From positions 108,592,830 through 108,656,829 of the forward strand of contig OZ020268.1 of NCBI GenBank assembly GCA_963971225.1: DNA of 64,000 nt, given 5' to 3'. Under the pieces are notes generated by a model. It saw only the letters and a program-made list of their open reading frames with translations, had not been told where the DNA came from and did no database searches. The stretch is from Melieria omissa. Its lineage: Eukaryota; Arthropoda; Insecta; Diptera; Ulidiidae. A program made the translations under genes and the position numbers. Of this stretch, positions 21,535 through 32,900 are shown piece by piece; the first letter of the stretch is position 1; every line of letters begins with the position of its first letter.

Positions 21535-21544
21535 GTACATACAT

Positions 21545-22530
21545 ATTCATGCACAGAAAATAAAAAAAAAAAGTTTTAACATCTAACATGCGAAAAACAT
21601 CACCGTGCACGCGCCCACTTCAAATGAAATATCAACCAGCAAGCGAAATAAGTAATAAGATGAAAAGCATTGCACTCGTGCCGCGTCTTCACACGCTTTT
21701 CCAGCTAACATAAACGTATGTTTGTACAAATATGAACACACACATGCACCAAATATCGTTGGCGATTCACGCGCCTACCCGCGCTACCGCTGTCAGCGCA
21801 TCGAATTCCTCGTGCAAAAGTGCTGGCAATTTTTTACGTGTTCTTATTACGAAATGTCTGCCAGTTGACAGTGTCGCTGTATCACATTCGCCGTTCGCTA
21901 TTCACAATTTCCTATGCGGCAGCAGCTCATCTGTATTTATATTCATGCAGATTGTGTTTAGTAGTGGCGCATGAAATGATGGAGCACGTGGCACAAGGCG
22001 AAATAATCATCTCACATATGTACTGACTGATGTATATGTATGTATGTATTCACGCAACGGGCCAAGGACATTCAATGCGTGCGAAAAACAGAACATAAAA
22101 AATAACGCATTCGGTGCGAATGCATTGAAATTTAATAGCAGGTTTTCGTTATTTGGTGTTGAGTGGAAATGCGAACCCAATACTATTTAAATTGAAAAAT
22201 GTTTCATGTCTGAAGTGCTTTAGCGTCGAGTTGCTTGTTTTGGTTAAGTGCAGCTCTGTCAACAGGTTCGGACGAGTTTTCGGCCTTTTCAAGGGTTCAA
22301 AAAATAGAATCCTTTGTTTGTTAGACAATGAAAGGCGATTTTTGTATAATGAATAAATATTTCATAGAAGGTATATTCTATTAAAATTTATAAAAGTAAT
22401 TGTAACATTGAAATATGTATACAGTTCCGAATTGATCGATGGATTTCATAAAAATATTTCAATTGCCAGCGGAGCAAAAATTAATTTCACTCATTTGATG
22501 ACAAATAAGCAGTTTTATTTTTATTTTTTA
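21545..22530. other. Non-coding DNA
   Basis: No gene recognised. Mixed-composition DNA at 21650-22030 and AT-rich DNA beyond; (ATGT)n-like short run near 22030. Confidence 0.4.
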
Positions 22531-24460
22531 TTTTATGTTGCAGTCTGGTGGCCTCTGTTGCACGTATGGCTCCATATGTCCCCGGCAGCCTTAATGTTTC
22601 ACAAACAAAATACTATAAAGATGGCAATAATTAATCAGCCAGAAGCGGCGACGCTTACAACTGCGCATTCATTGCTTGTTGAGAACGAAAACTGCACACG
22701 AAAATTACACACGTAATGCGAAATTAATTGCTCACAATTTCACATGTTGCCAGCGACAAACGCTAATAGATACGAAAAAAACAAAAAAACCTTGAAAAAT
22801 ATGAAAATCATAAATTTCGACAGCGCCATCCAGCGTTGCGCCTGCAGCGAGACGCAGCCAGCCACAGCCCGGCGCCGCCCGATCCGGCCGCTGCTGATAC
22901 GCGCCAATGATGTATGACTGCGTTGACAGTTTAATTGAAGGCGCATTAAAATCTCGCAACAATGCAATGAAAAGCCATCAATTACTGAGCTTTGATTTAT
23001 TAATTTTCGCGCAACGCCGCCGCCGAGGAAAAATCGAAGCGGACACCTTGGCCGCAGGCAGCACTCGTCGAGGAAACTGCGCAGTGCCAGCAGTCGTCGG
23101 CATCATTTGGCCGCCCGTTAATTTTAAATTAAATTCGAATGCGCACCGTCGACAGTGACAGCAACAACGACAGTGACAGTCGCAGTGACAGCGACAGCGA
23201 CAATGGCAGCGTGCCGACAACACAAGGAAGAAGTAGAAAGCGGCAGAAAAATGGCTGCAGAAGGGTTTGCATCTAATTAAAAACAATCTTTGCTGTCCGC
23301 AGAAATTTAATTACATCAAATGAAAATCCGTGCCATTTGTTGTGCGCGCGAGCGACAACAATGGCGCCAGCGGGTCGTCTGCCGACTGGCGATGCTGTGT
23401 CACGCTGACACATTTCTTCGCTACAATTCGCCGCTGTATTTGCATACTTTCCGTGTTTTGTGCAAATAGACAAAATATTTGTTGTTGTTGCGGTTATAAG
23501 TGGAAATTGTTTTTCTAAATAGGCAGCAATTGTAATAAGAACAGTAATTGTAAAAGTGGCCGCATCAATGTTGGTGCGACGGCTTTCGCCAGTAAGCAGA
23601 AAATTTTTAATTGCAAAGCTGGCAAAGTTTTGCACTGGTTGCGTCGTCTTGGGCGTCTTGCACCTTTTGGCATTGAAAGTTCCATTCAAACTTTTTTGCG
23701 TAAAGTGCACGCTGGCAAAATTATTATTAGTCTCCTTTCGACACTTGGGCAACTTGGCAACAGTGGCAGCGACAGCGGTGGCAGCGGTGACGGTGACAGT
23801 AGCAGCCACTTTGAATTTTCCAAAGATTTTTTACTCTTTAATAAGATTTGCTGCTCACCATAAAACTGCAAACTTTTTGCCAACTTTTCAGCAATTGCTC
23901 AAGTTTCAACACATACAACGGACGACATTTATGCAAAGACGCGCGACTCTCACCTTTTGAGCGTAAAAATTGTGCGCGCCACTTGTAGCGAGCAAGCGAG
24001 GCGAAAAAATGCCAAGCAACGGGCGGTGAAAGCGCAAAACTTGGGTGAAATATGGTTACGTTAAGCGCATAAAGTCGCGCGCCCACAATCCGGCAAGTTT
24101 GGCGCAATGTCGGTTTGCCAGTTGTTGGCCAGTGGAGCGGGTAAACATTATTGGGCAACTCGGAGTAATAAAGAGTTGTAGCCACGTAAGACGGAAATCA
24201 CTTAGACGCCTTCAGGCCGCAGCGTGCAATGAGCGAAGATACACATCGTCGCTTTGACTGTGCGTTTGCGGCAAATAACACAACAACAAGAACAACAATA
24301 ACGTTTTTGTGCAGCCACACATTTCGCTACGAAAGTCGGCCAAATCCCGCGTAATGCGTGCGCCGCATGAAAAACGAACGTTTCCACAGTTGCGCATTTT
24401 TTCGTCATTCATGCCAAGCCAGCGGCAGCCAAACTATGTGACAGTGATGCCAATTTGTAA
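22531..24460. other. GC-richer non-coding block with GACAGT/GACAGC repeats
   Basis: The block holds imperfect hexamer runs of GACAGT/GACAGC at about 23150-23210 and GGCAGCGACAGC-type DNA at 23760-23810. Frames on both strands here (up to 178 codons at 23809-23273) read low-complexity peptides such as AATVTVTAATAVAATVA and show no domain, so they are not called genes. The composition resembles regulatory or intronic DNA of flies. Confidence 0.4.
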
Positions 24461-24564
24461 TTTTTAGAAAATCAGTCAAAGCAAAAAACCACAAACCAGT
24501 TTTTTTTTAATAATGCAAAAATTCGGCAAAAGCTGAATCATTGAGTTGGCTTCACTCTTTACCA

Positions 24565-24629
24565 GAAAAAGTTGTCACTATCGCTATAGTGAAAACTTTT
24601 TCGCTATCGCTATAGTGAAAACTTTTTCG
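24565..24629. repeat. 17-bp-stem hairpin followed by a tandem copy of its right arm
   Basis: GAAAAAGTTGTCACTAT (24565-24581) pairs with ATAGTGAAAACTTTTTC (24586-24602), with one mismatch, around the loop CGCT. The right half is then repeated at 24603-24629. No element boundaries were seen. Confidence 0.75.
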
Positions 24630-24883
24630 TAGCAACTCGCCTTTGTGGCAGACTTTAGGTCTTAAAGCTTTTTGGGTTTCTGCAACAACAATTTTTACGT
24701 ATTTGGTTTTGGGAAAATTTTGATAAAACTTGCTCGGTTGCCCTCTTCTTGATTACTACTGTGAATTTGTAGAATACATTCAACAAATCCTATAAATTTC
24801 CCTATTCGTTGTTTACATAAGCTTTGAACTTCATATGCTCGAAGAAAACATTGCCTTATTCTTTTCAGCATTTATCAAACCAC

Positions 24884-24984
24884 TTCTATAGAAGCTGTAA
24901 GGACGAGGAAGAAAAGAAATCAGTCCTTCACGTTCTTCTGTAGAAGCTGTAGGGACAAGGAAGTTAAGGAGTCAGACGTTTACC
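24884..24984. repeat. 52-bp tandem duplication
   Basis: Two units begin TTCTATAGAAGCTGTAAGGAC (24884) and TTCTGTAGAAGCTGTAGGGAC (24936). They stay alignable for about 50 bp with several substitutions. Confidence 0.6.
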
Positions 24985-25283
24985 TCATCTGCGCTCGACC
25001 AGCTTTTTGCCAGAAATGTAAAAATATGTCGCTCCCTTCTGTTTAAAAACCCTCTCAAAAAACAAAACAAATTTCTGAAAACTTTTTTTTAAACCTTGTT
25101 ATAAGTACCGAATGGTTTGAATTCCAAGTCAGACAAAGTCCTTATGTATCACAATGAGCTAAAGTTATCCATGTGTGTCTCTACTAGAGAGCGGCGCAAG
25201 CATTATAAAAATTACTTGCAAGCCATCGCTGTGCTTCAAATACTGTCGCTCTTCTTCACTTTCACTACAGAACAAGCACTGCA

Positions 25284-25367
25284 GTAGAAGTTCTGCTTCA
25301 CTCGGTGTGAAGTAGAAGTTCTGCTTCACTTGGTGTGACGTAGAAGTTCTACTTCACTCGGTGTGCT
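25284..25367. repeat. 28-bp minisatellite, three units
   Basis: Three 28-bp units start at 25284, 25312 and 25340, each beginning GTAGAAGTTCT(G/A)CTTCAC and ending (C/T)GGTGTG plus two bases. They differ by only a few bases. Related CTTCAC fragments occur just before the array. Confidence 0.85.
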
Positions 25368-26070
25368 TGCTGTGATTTACCGTTACTTAACCTCATTAAA
25401 GCTACCTGTTTTGATGTCTTGCTTCACAACAGAACACAAGCACTGTCGCTGCCGTAGGTTTTCGAATGATGCAGTGCTTGCTTTGTTGCAGAATAGATTT
25501 ATTGAGCATTTGAATTCGCTGTGAACGCGACAATGAAGTAAAGTACTGTGCAGTAGTGTGTGCTCAATAGACGCTTTTGTGCAGCTCTTTAGTCTCTACC
25601 AACCAACATTCTGCATGGATTGTAGCATAGTTTCGGGGATCCTACTTACGAGTTGAAGTCTTTATTTGGCTTTTTACTTTAAAATGTGATAGAAACAGTA
25701 GCAACAATTTGTTTTCGACACATTATTTCAATAAGTAGGCAATTCTCTTAGTCTCAGATAAAACTGTGAAGAAAACATCTCAACCCGGGGAAGCTAAGAT
25801 GCTCAGAGCACTTCTTTCAAATCGCCTCATTACTTCAAAGAACTATAAAAAATTCATGGAATGTTAAAAAATGAACATCCGATTTCGCCGAGCGCAGGTA
25901 AAAACTTCCACGCCCTCGTATCCCTTATCAGGACTACTGTCAGGGGTTTATAACTCTGTCCTTTGCGGCTTTCTCGCAGGGGTAACAAAGGGTCAACGGC
26001 GGGTGGTTTTATTAAATAAAATGGCGGCATGCTGACAGCACTGTGCGACAGCATTTTTCACACCGAAAAA
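25368..26070. other. Non-coding DNA
   Basis: No gene recognised. A minus-strand frame at 26054-25854 has no known domain. Confidence 0.35.
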
Positions 26071-26074
26071 AATC

Positions 26075-26320
26075 CATATGGGCGTGAAACTAGAGACCAA
26101 ATATAGTAATACTGCGCACTCACTTTTTCATTTCTAACATACTTTGTCCTTTCGAAAGGAGTTCAAAATTTTGAAGGGGATAGAAAATAAAAAATATAAA
26201 AAATACTTAATTTAAATAAAATTAATTTTTATCTATTTGTAAAAAAAGGATATGAAAAGATCCTTTGAAAATTGTAATCCTTTATATCCTTTCAAATTTA
26301 TATATAATTTTCTTGAGAAG
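26075..26320. repeat. Diverged relative of the long-TIR element at 51446-52124
   Basis: GTGAAACTAGAGACCAAATA, then TAGTAATACTGCG at 26085-26120, resembles GCGAAACTAGGGGCCAAATG, then TAGTAAAACTGCG at 51502-51535. AAGGATAT-type words follow in both. Only one arm is recognisable, and the right side is cut by the pogo-like element at 26327. Confidence 0.45.
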
Positions 26321-26326
26321 TAAGTA

Positions 26327-26828
26327 CAGTCGTGTCTGGATATAGTGAACACCCGATATAGTGAGCACCCAAATTTTGATATGGAGCCTTTAAATATTGA
26401 AAAAAAAAACAAAAAGTATTTTTTGAGCAAAAAAAACGAGTTTTTGAACAAAAATGTTAACACGTTAGCGGACGTGAATGCTATAGCAGTCATTTTCATA
26501 GTGAATCAAAATGACGTGAAGCTATAGCATTCAAATTTTGAAGCCAATTTTTATTAATTAAATTTTAAATAAACTGAAATTTTTGTAAATAATATGCTAT
26601 ATCATTCAACGTGTATAACGGCTAAAATACGATAATCTGACAACTTCAACAATATATGTGTAATCAAATTTCAGATAGTTTTACTAGTTTCCACAAAAAT
26701 TGACTGTCTATTTTTGCAGCTCACTGAAATTTTTACTGTCCGCGAACGTGTTAACCTTGATATAGTGAACAACCTCGATACTGTGAACAGGCCTTCAACA
26801 ATTAGTTCACTATATCCAGACACGACTG
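26327..26828. mobile_element. pogo/Tigger-like MITE with perfect 24-bp TIRs
   Basis: The ends are perfect inverted repeats of 24 bp starting CAGTCGTGTCTGGATATAGT, with TA directly outside both (26325-26326, 26829-26830). Subterminal GATATAGTGA-like copies lie inside both ends. It has no transposase. It contains a TTAA-flanked insert (26461-26750); removing that leaves about 208 bp. TIRs beginning CAG and a TA target fit the pogo/Tigger branch of Tc1-mariner. Confidence 0.88.
26461..26750. mobile_element. TTAA-flanked 290-bp MITE nested in the pogo-like MITE
   Basis: The left end is CACGTTAGCGGAC and the right end on the minus strand is CACGTTCGCGGAC (12 of 13). TTAA flanks both ends (26457-26460, 26751-26754). 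Just inside the left end TGAATGCTATAGC (about 26475) pairs with GCTATAGCATTCA (about 26520). The TTAA target fits piggyBac-like or Kolobok-like elements; the CAC start is not the usual piggyBac CCC. Confidence 0.75.
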
Positions 26829-26830
26829 TA

Positions 26831-28088
26831 TGTTAAAACTCAAAATCTCCTTGATCACGTTTCATTTCCTCTGTACTGTCAGCCAAAATACCAACCAACA
26901 TTCCTTTAAAAAAAATTAAAAACAGTTTGAGCGCCACTTCAAACTGTCTGACATTTCAATCTTTGCCTTCACCGTTAAACACTTTAAGTCATAGAGGCCA
27001 GCAAGCAGCCAGCCGTCAAACAGCCAACGCGACCAGCGAATTCACTCAAGCACCGGAAATAATTTTCTTACTTTCATTCCTAATTCCGGACGCGAGCATA
27101 ATAAGGAAATCAGAGTGAAGCGCGAAGCAGAAAATTATTGAGTTATACCAGCGCTGCCAGTGCAGCTGCCATCCTGCTTCTGATTATCTCACCAATCAAT
27201 GCGGCAGCTGCTGCCGTTTTATTAGAATGTGGCAAAAACCGCTACCGCGTCCTGACCGCTTTTATATTTTTAGCCTTTCTGCAGATTTTCTGCTACCGCT
27301 TTTTTATTGAATTAAGTTACAGCACAAAAGCCGACTTGATAGAAAAGTTAATGGCATGTCAAACGAATATTCAAAAGCGCCAACTCTTTTGACTTTTTTT
27401 CCGCCTTTTCATTATCTCCCACATTGTACGTTAGTATTTTTTTTGCCACGGCTGCATTAGTTGGCTTATCTGCTGCATTTACATACGTCTTATGCAAAAA
27501 GATGAAAAATAATAATTAAACTTTTGAATGCGACATTTGACATTTGATACAAGACTCGACGACGAGCGCAGTGAGCGCAGCGACAGGATTTTTGCAGCTC
27601 ATGATATTTAATTTGCATTTTTGACAACTTGACAAATGAGCAAGGGGTTTGAATGTATGTGTGCCGCATGTTTCGTGTGTTTATTATTATCGCATTCGTC
27701 TGTGTCTGTGTTATTATGAGCTTTTCATGAAGCAGTTAATTGCTGAAGTCATTACAAGGACATTAATTAAACTATTGTCAGGTTTAGACAATGAGTGTGT
27801 TAAACAATTTCAAACGGACTAGTTATGAAATTTTCAGATTTGCCTTGAAAGGGATTTTCAGAAATGACAGTCCTTGCAAGGATATTAATACAACTTTTAA
27901 ACCAAAACCCTTGTAGTCGTTTTTATTTAAATTTTCACCAAATGTAGTTTTTATTTAAATTTTTGAGAAAAAGCTATAGAAGATGAAAGTTTCAAGACGG
28001 AAGTGACAATCTTGTAAGAATGAATAGAATAGAGATGAATATTAAGCATTCAGTCTGCTGGCCAAACCTTGGTAAGAACTCCGCTGAT
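26831..28088. other. Non-coding DNA
   Basis: No gene recognised. A frame at 27138-27392 reads an alanine-rich hydrophobic peptide without a known family. GC-richer at 26990-27330, AT-rich elsewhere. Confidence 0.35.
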
Positions 28089-28090
28089 TA

Positions 28091-29363
28091 GACGAGGAGG
28101 GTTGCCAACGTTGGTTTTTCAATTCTACTTTTCGTTTAATACAATTTTGTGCCTTTTATATTCTTTTTCAAAAATCTGACATTTTCATTGAAAAGTTTGC
28201 GCTATTTGTGTTGTTTACACTGACTTGAAAAATGCATCTCGGTCATAAAATGGATTTAACTCGTGAACATTTTCGAGCAATATTTTTTTACGATTTCGAA
28301 GTAAATGATCTCAACAACAGTGCTTCGATCGCCTTCATTCGGCCTTTTCTGATGAAGCACCAACCCTCAAAACAGTTTATAACTGGTTTAACGAATCCAA
28401 GCGTGGTCACCGTTCGCTCCAGGACGAAATTCGTGAAGGTCGTCCAAAATCGGTCATTGTGCCAGAAACCATCGATGTTCTGAGTGAACTGATAATGAAA
28501 GATCGTCATGTGACATACCGTGAGATAGAGGCATCCTTGGGCATTAGTTCCACGGCCATGCAATCAATATTGCATTTAGCTGTCAGAAAGATTTGTTCTC
28601 GTTGGATCCCGCATAATTTGACAATCGCTCAAAAGAAGCTCGGGTTGATTGGTTCAAAGAAATGATGGAAAAATTTGATCGCCGTACTTCGAAAGACGTT
28701 TCTAAGATCGTGACAGATGAGGAATCATGGATATATGCGTATGAGCCCGAAACAAAACAACAATAGACCGTGTGGGTCTTCCAAGACGAGCCGAATCAAA
28801 CAAAAGTTGTTCGGGCACGCAGCACATCGAAGCAAATGGTCGCCTGTTTCTTCGGCAAAATTAGTCATGTGGCTACTGTCCCATTATAGTAACGTAGAAC
28901 GGTCAATTCTTAGTGATATACACAAATTATTTTGACAGAAGTGTTTAATGAACAACGTAAAAACAACCGCCGACGCAGAATCATTCTTCAACAGGACAAT
29001 GCGCGCTCTCACACATCAACTCGAATAACCGCCTATATGATCGACCATAGCATCGAATTAATGGGTCATCCGCCATACAGCTCTGACCTAGCACCCAATA
29101 AATTCTTTTTATTCCCGCACATAAAAAAAAATCCGAGGTCAACGATTGTCATCGCCAGAAGATTCTGCTGAAGCATTGAAACCCATGTTTTAGAGGTGTC
29201 TCAATCAGAGTGGAAAAAGTGCTTCGACTTTGGTCTCGAATTGGTTTGAGCGCATTCAAAAGTGTATCTTCAAGAAGAATATCTTGAAAAGCAATAAAAC
29301 CATTTTTGATGATAACAAAATGCATTTTCATCCTTTTTGAAAAAATATGAAAGGCAACCCTCG
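28091..29363 (+). mobile_element. Inactive mariner element
   Basis: The element is bounded by TA (28089-28090 and 29364-29365). The right end on the minus strand reads ACGAGGGTTGCC and the left end reads GACGAGGAGGGTTGCC, so the repeats are imperfect. Its 1273-bp length is normal for mariner. A broken transposase occupies the plus strand. Confidence 0.85.
28250..29297 (+). pseudogene. Mariner transposase pseudogene
   Basis: It starts MDLTREHFRAIFFYDF and ends EEYLEKQ at the TAA 29295-29297. Recognisable parts are the HTH segment VTYREIEASLGISSTAM, SRWIPHNLTIAQKK, TDEESWIYAYEPE (first Asp region), QQDNARSHTS (second Asp) and YSSDLAPNKFFLFP. In the last, the third catalytic Asp of the PND motif is Lys. 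Several frameshifts and a stop (ETKQQ followed by TAG) also break the ORF. The residues differ from both mariners at 13.8-16.4 kb, so this is a third subfamily in the window. Confidence 0.9.
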
Positions 29364-29365
29364 TA

Positions 29366-31157
29366 TTAAAGATTTTTTGTTAGAAGACTTTTACCAAATT
29401 GATTATCCAGTTAGGGGCGGCAACCTTAGCTTTGGGTGAAATTTTGAACTTAAAACCCCAGAGAACGCTAAAACTAATAAGAAGCCTCAACTTGGAGGGT
29501 TAAACCAAGGCTTTAGTGGTGCACGCACGACTTCATTTGGGAGAAGTTTTGAGCCAAATACCAGTTTGAGCCATATTTCCCACCGAAAATGTTTTCAAGA
29601 GTCAAATATTTGAGAAAGGTTTCAAATCCAAAACACCCAAAACCCCCAAAAAAGATCACCACTGTTCGCTGCACTTTTAAGCCTTAAACAATAACAATAA
29701 AATACTGAAGATGTCTTCAGGCATTAAACCAGGCAGTGTAACAAGAATAGAATCAAGGCATGGAAACTTTAACAGTCATCTTCCAACACTAAATTTCACA
29801 CAACATGAAACCTTTTGGTTTTCCCTTCAAGAAGCCATAACTGCCTCTCATCTCGTAATCAATTCATAATAATTACAAAAGCATAACAATTAAAACAAAA
29901 ACTCATTAGAAATATTGGAAATATTCCTATATTAACCGAGCGACTTGTGTTTCCCGAGGGTTTTCGCGCCAGTGCAATCTCAACTTCAACTGCACAGCTA
30001 ATCCAATAATTCTATACAAAAATACACTGTCAAAGCCACTTACAAAACCACAATACAATCGAAAATTGCACTCGAAGTGGTATTTCTTTTTGCCAATAAA
30101 GTCATTTCGCAAGGACAATGCTCGTTGCCAGCAACTGATAACAGCAGGGAATAATTGCCGCCGGCATATTGTCCGTGTGTCTAGGCGAGTGGCGCAGTGA
30201 ATGTTCCAGCAATTATTGGACCGCACAAGAAACGGCGGCACAATTACACCCGAAACGCCAATTAACCCAGAGGCAAAACTTAATTGCACCATCTAACCAA
30301 CTCGGCAATTCAAACACTCACACGTAAAGTCACATTTGTGTGTCTGTAAGTGTTGGTACAGGTGGCTGAGTGTTTGTATGTGTGGATGACTGCTTGCATG
30401 TGTGGCCCGTAGCATTGTGTGTGATATATGTAAGCAGCTCCCTACAGCAGCTCGGCCACAACAGTTCGTCGCCACAAAGGTTGCCCGGCCAAGTGCCGGG
30501 CTTATCTTATCATTCGCCGCTGCCAGTTGACAGCGCAAAAAAAACAAACCGCACGACATTCGAAAAATTGCAATTTAAAATTTCTCACACACGCCGCCGT
30601 TGCTTAACTTCATTAAGTTGCATTCTGTTGGCTGTGCGCAGCAAAATCGTGATATGATTTTGGAATATGCGGTGCGGTCACTTGCCGTTGATTTTATCTG
30701 CGCCGGCCGCCACTGGCACCGACAGTGGGCGCTGTCTTTGCTGTTCATGCAATATTTTTAATTCCTTATCTGCTGTCTGGCATAATTGCAATGGACGCCA
30801 GCGCACGTTCGTTGCCGCTGCCCGGACACTGTAATCTTATCACATTTCTGAACTGCATACATATGTATGTATGTGTGTGTGTGTGTGTATGTGTGTGTGT
30901 GCGTGTGTGTATGAGAGCGCATTTTCTATGAGAACTGCACAACTGTGGCTTCCTGCTGTGCAACTTAGCAGTCGAGGTGCTGCTGCAATGGTCAACAGAA
31001 ACCAACACGTTGGCGTTATTTGTGGTCAGACCCACAGCCGCAATGTCTGCTGTGCATTAAAAAAATTTTAAACAAATAAAGTCATTTATTTTGATGGTTT
31101 TATCAGTTGAAAAATGTTTATATTTATAAATTGAAAAATGTAAATCTTTATACAGCA
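29366..31157. other. Non-coding DNA with a GT microsatellite
   Basis: No gene recognised. (GT)n with ATGT interruptions lies at about 30863-30913. GC-richer DNA occurs at 30100-30760. The rest is AT-rich with oligo-A and oligo-C runs at 29620-29660. Confidence 0.4.
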
Positions 31158-31158
31158 A

Positions 31159-31650
31159 CTAGCCGGGCCCCGCGGCTTTGTTTTCAAAACTGTTGAAGTG
31201 AAAAGGCCCCTTAAATCAAGTGTTTTCACTTTTACTGAAAACAATCTCTTAACCCTTGACCTACCACGGTAGATGGTAAAAAAATGGATTTACAGAAATT
31301 AAAAGCACATTAAAATCTTTTCCCGATTGAAATGCTTTTGCTAAGTTTGAAGTCGAAAAGTCAAATAAATCGTGTTTCTCCATACAAACTGTTAACCCAT
31401 TGTTAACCCTGTTAGTTTTTTATTTTCAAAAAAGTGAAAAACATGTGTCAAATTATTTCTTACTAAGAGTACTTTCTAAGTCTAATCGTTTTTAATTTAA
31501 AGTATTTTTACAATGTTTGACGCCAATTGGTCCATCGGTTCGTGTTTTTTTGGAATCTTCCCTTAAACAAACCTTAACCCATTGTTGGCCCAGTTAAATT
31601 ACAAAATGGTAAACAAAATTATCATTACTTTTGTTGTTGCTGACTTTTGT
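31159..31650 (-). mobile_element. Helitron-like element, 3' end (DINE-1/Helentron type)
   Basis: On the minus strand the sequence ends AAAGCCGCGGGGCCCGGCTAG at 31159, followed by T. A CTAG terminus preceded by a GC-rich palindromic hairpin (GCCG ... CGGC) is the Helitron 3' signature. Upstream lie diverged repeats with GGGTTAACAGTTTGTATGGAG and GACTTCAAACTT words, also found in the plus-strand copy at 48760-49480. The 5' side is lost where the RTE begins at about 31655. Confidence 0.65.
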
Positions 31651-32900
31651 TAAGTTAAGCGACGACGACGGTGTGGATGTGCCACCGCCCAGCCATGACG
31701 AGATTCGGGTCGCTATCCAGCGACTCAAGAACAACAAAGCTGCAGGGCCGGAGGGGCTACCAGCTGAATTGTTCAAGGCCGGCGGCGGTGAGCTGATTGG
31801 GTGCATGCATCAGCTCATTTGCAAAATATGGCTGGAGGAACGAATGCCCAACGATTGGAACCTCAGTGCCCTTTGTCCTGTGCTGAAGAAAGGCGACCCA
31901 ACAATATGCGCCAACTACGGGGTATCAGCCTGCTTCCCATTGCATACAAGGCCCTGGCGACCGTACTATATGAAAGATTATAGCCACTCGCCAAGGCGCT
32001 GATGGGACCTTATCAGTGCGGCTTTAGACCTGGTAAGTCCACCATCGACCAGATATTCACTCTACGCCAAGTCCTGGAGAAGACCCATGAGAACCAAATC
32101 GATACACACCATCATCGATTACAAAGCAGCATTCGATAGCCCAATAAGGGATCGCCTTTATGCCGCATTGTCTGAACTTGGTATCCCTGCAAAGCCCGTG
32201 AGACTTTGCAGAGCGACGTTGAACAATACGCGCAGCTCCGTCAAGGTTGGAAGTGACCTCTCTGACCCCTTTGATACCGTTCGAGGTTTCAGACAGGGCG
32301 ATCCTTTGTCTTGCGACCTCTTCAACTTCACCATGGAGAGTGTTCTGCGCAAGGCCGGTGTACATCGTAATGGCACAATCTTCAACAAAAGTGTCCAGCT
32401 CCTTGCCTACGCTGATGACAGTGATGTCAAAATGGGTCTGGTGGTAAATGAGGAAAAGCCGAAGTATATGCTGTCACACGCAGGGATTCGCAGCGGCTAG
32501 GGTCTCACGTCGAGGCCGACATGTATACCTATGAAGTTGTTAAGGAATTCGTCTACCTTCGCACCGCCATCAACAGCAGCAATGATGTCAGCCTGGAGAT
32601 AAAGCGAAGGATTACTCTTGCCAACAGGTGCTACTACGGTCTCGGTAGGCAATTGAGAAGTAGAGACCTCTCTCGACCGACAAAACTTGCAATGTATAGG
32701 ACGCTTATCTTGCTCGTGCTCCTCTATGGCGCTGAAGCATGGACAATGACACGAAACGACATAGCGGCTCTTGGAGTGTTCGAGAGGAAGGTACTTCGCA
32801 AAATCTTCGGCCCTGTTCGTGTTGGTAACGACTATGGTATAAGAACCAATAAAGAGCTGTATGAGCTGTATAAGGACATGGACGTAGCGCAGCGAATTAA

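Noticed and set aside
23273..23809. 178-codon minus-strand frame rich in Ala/Thr/Val
   Set aside because: Low-complexity translation of GACAGT/GGCAGC-type repeats, with overlapping open frames on the other strand and no known motif.
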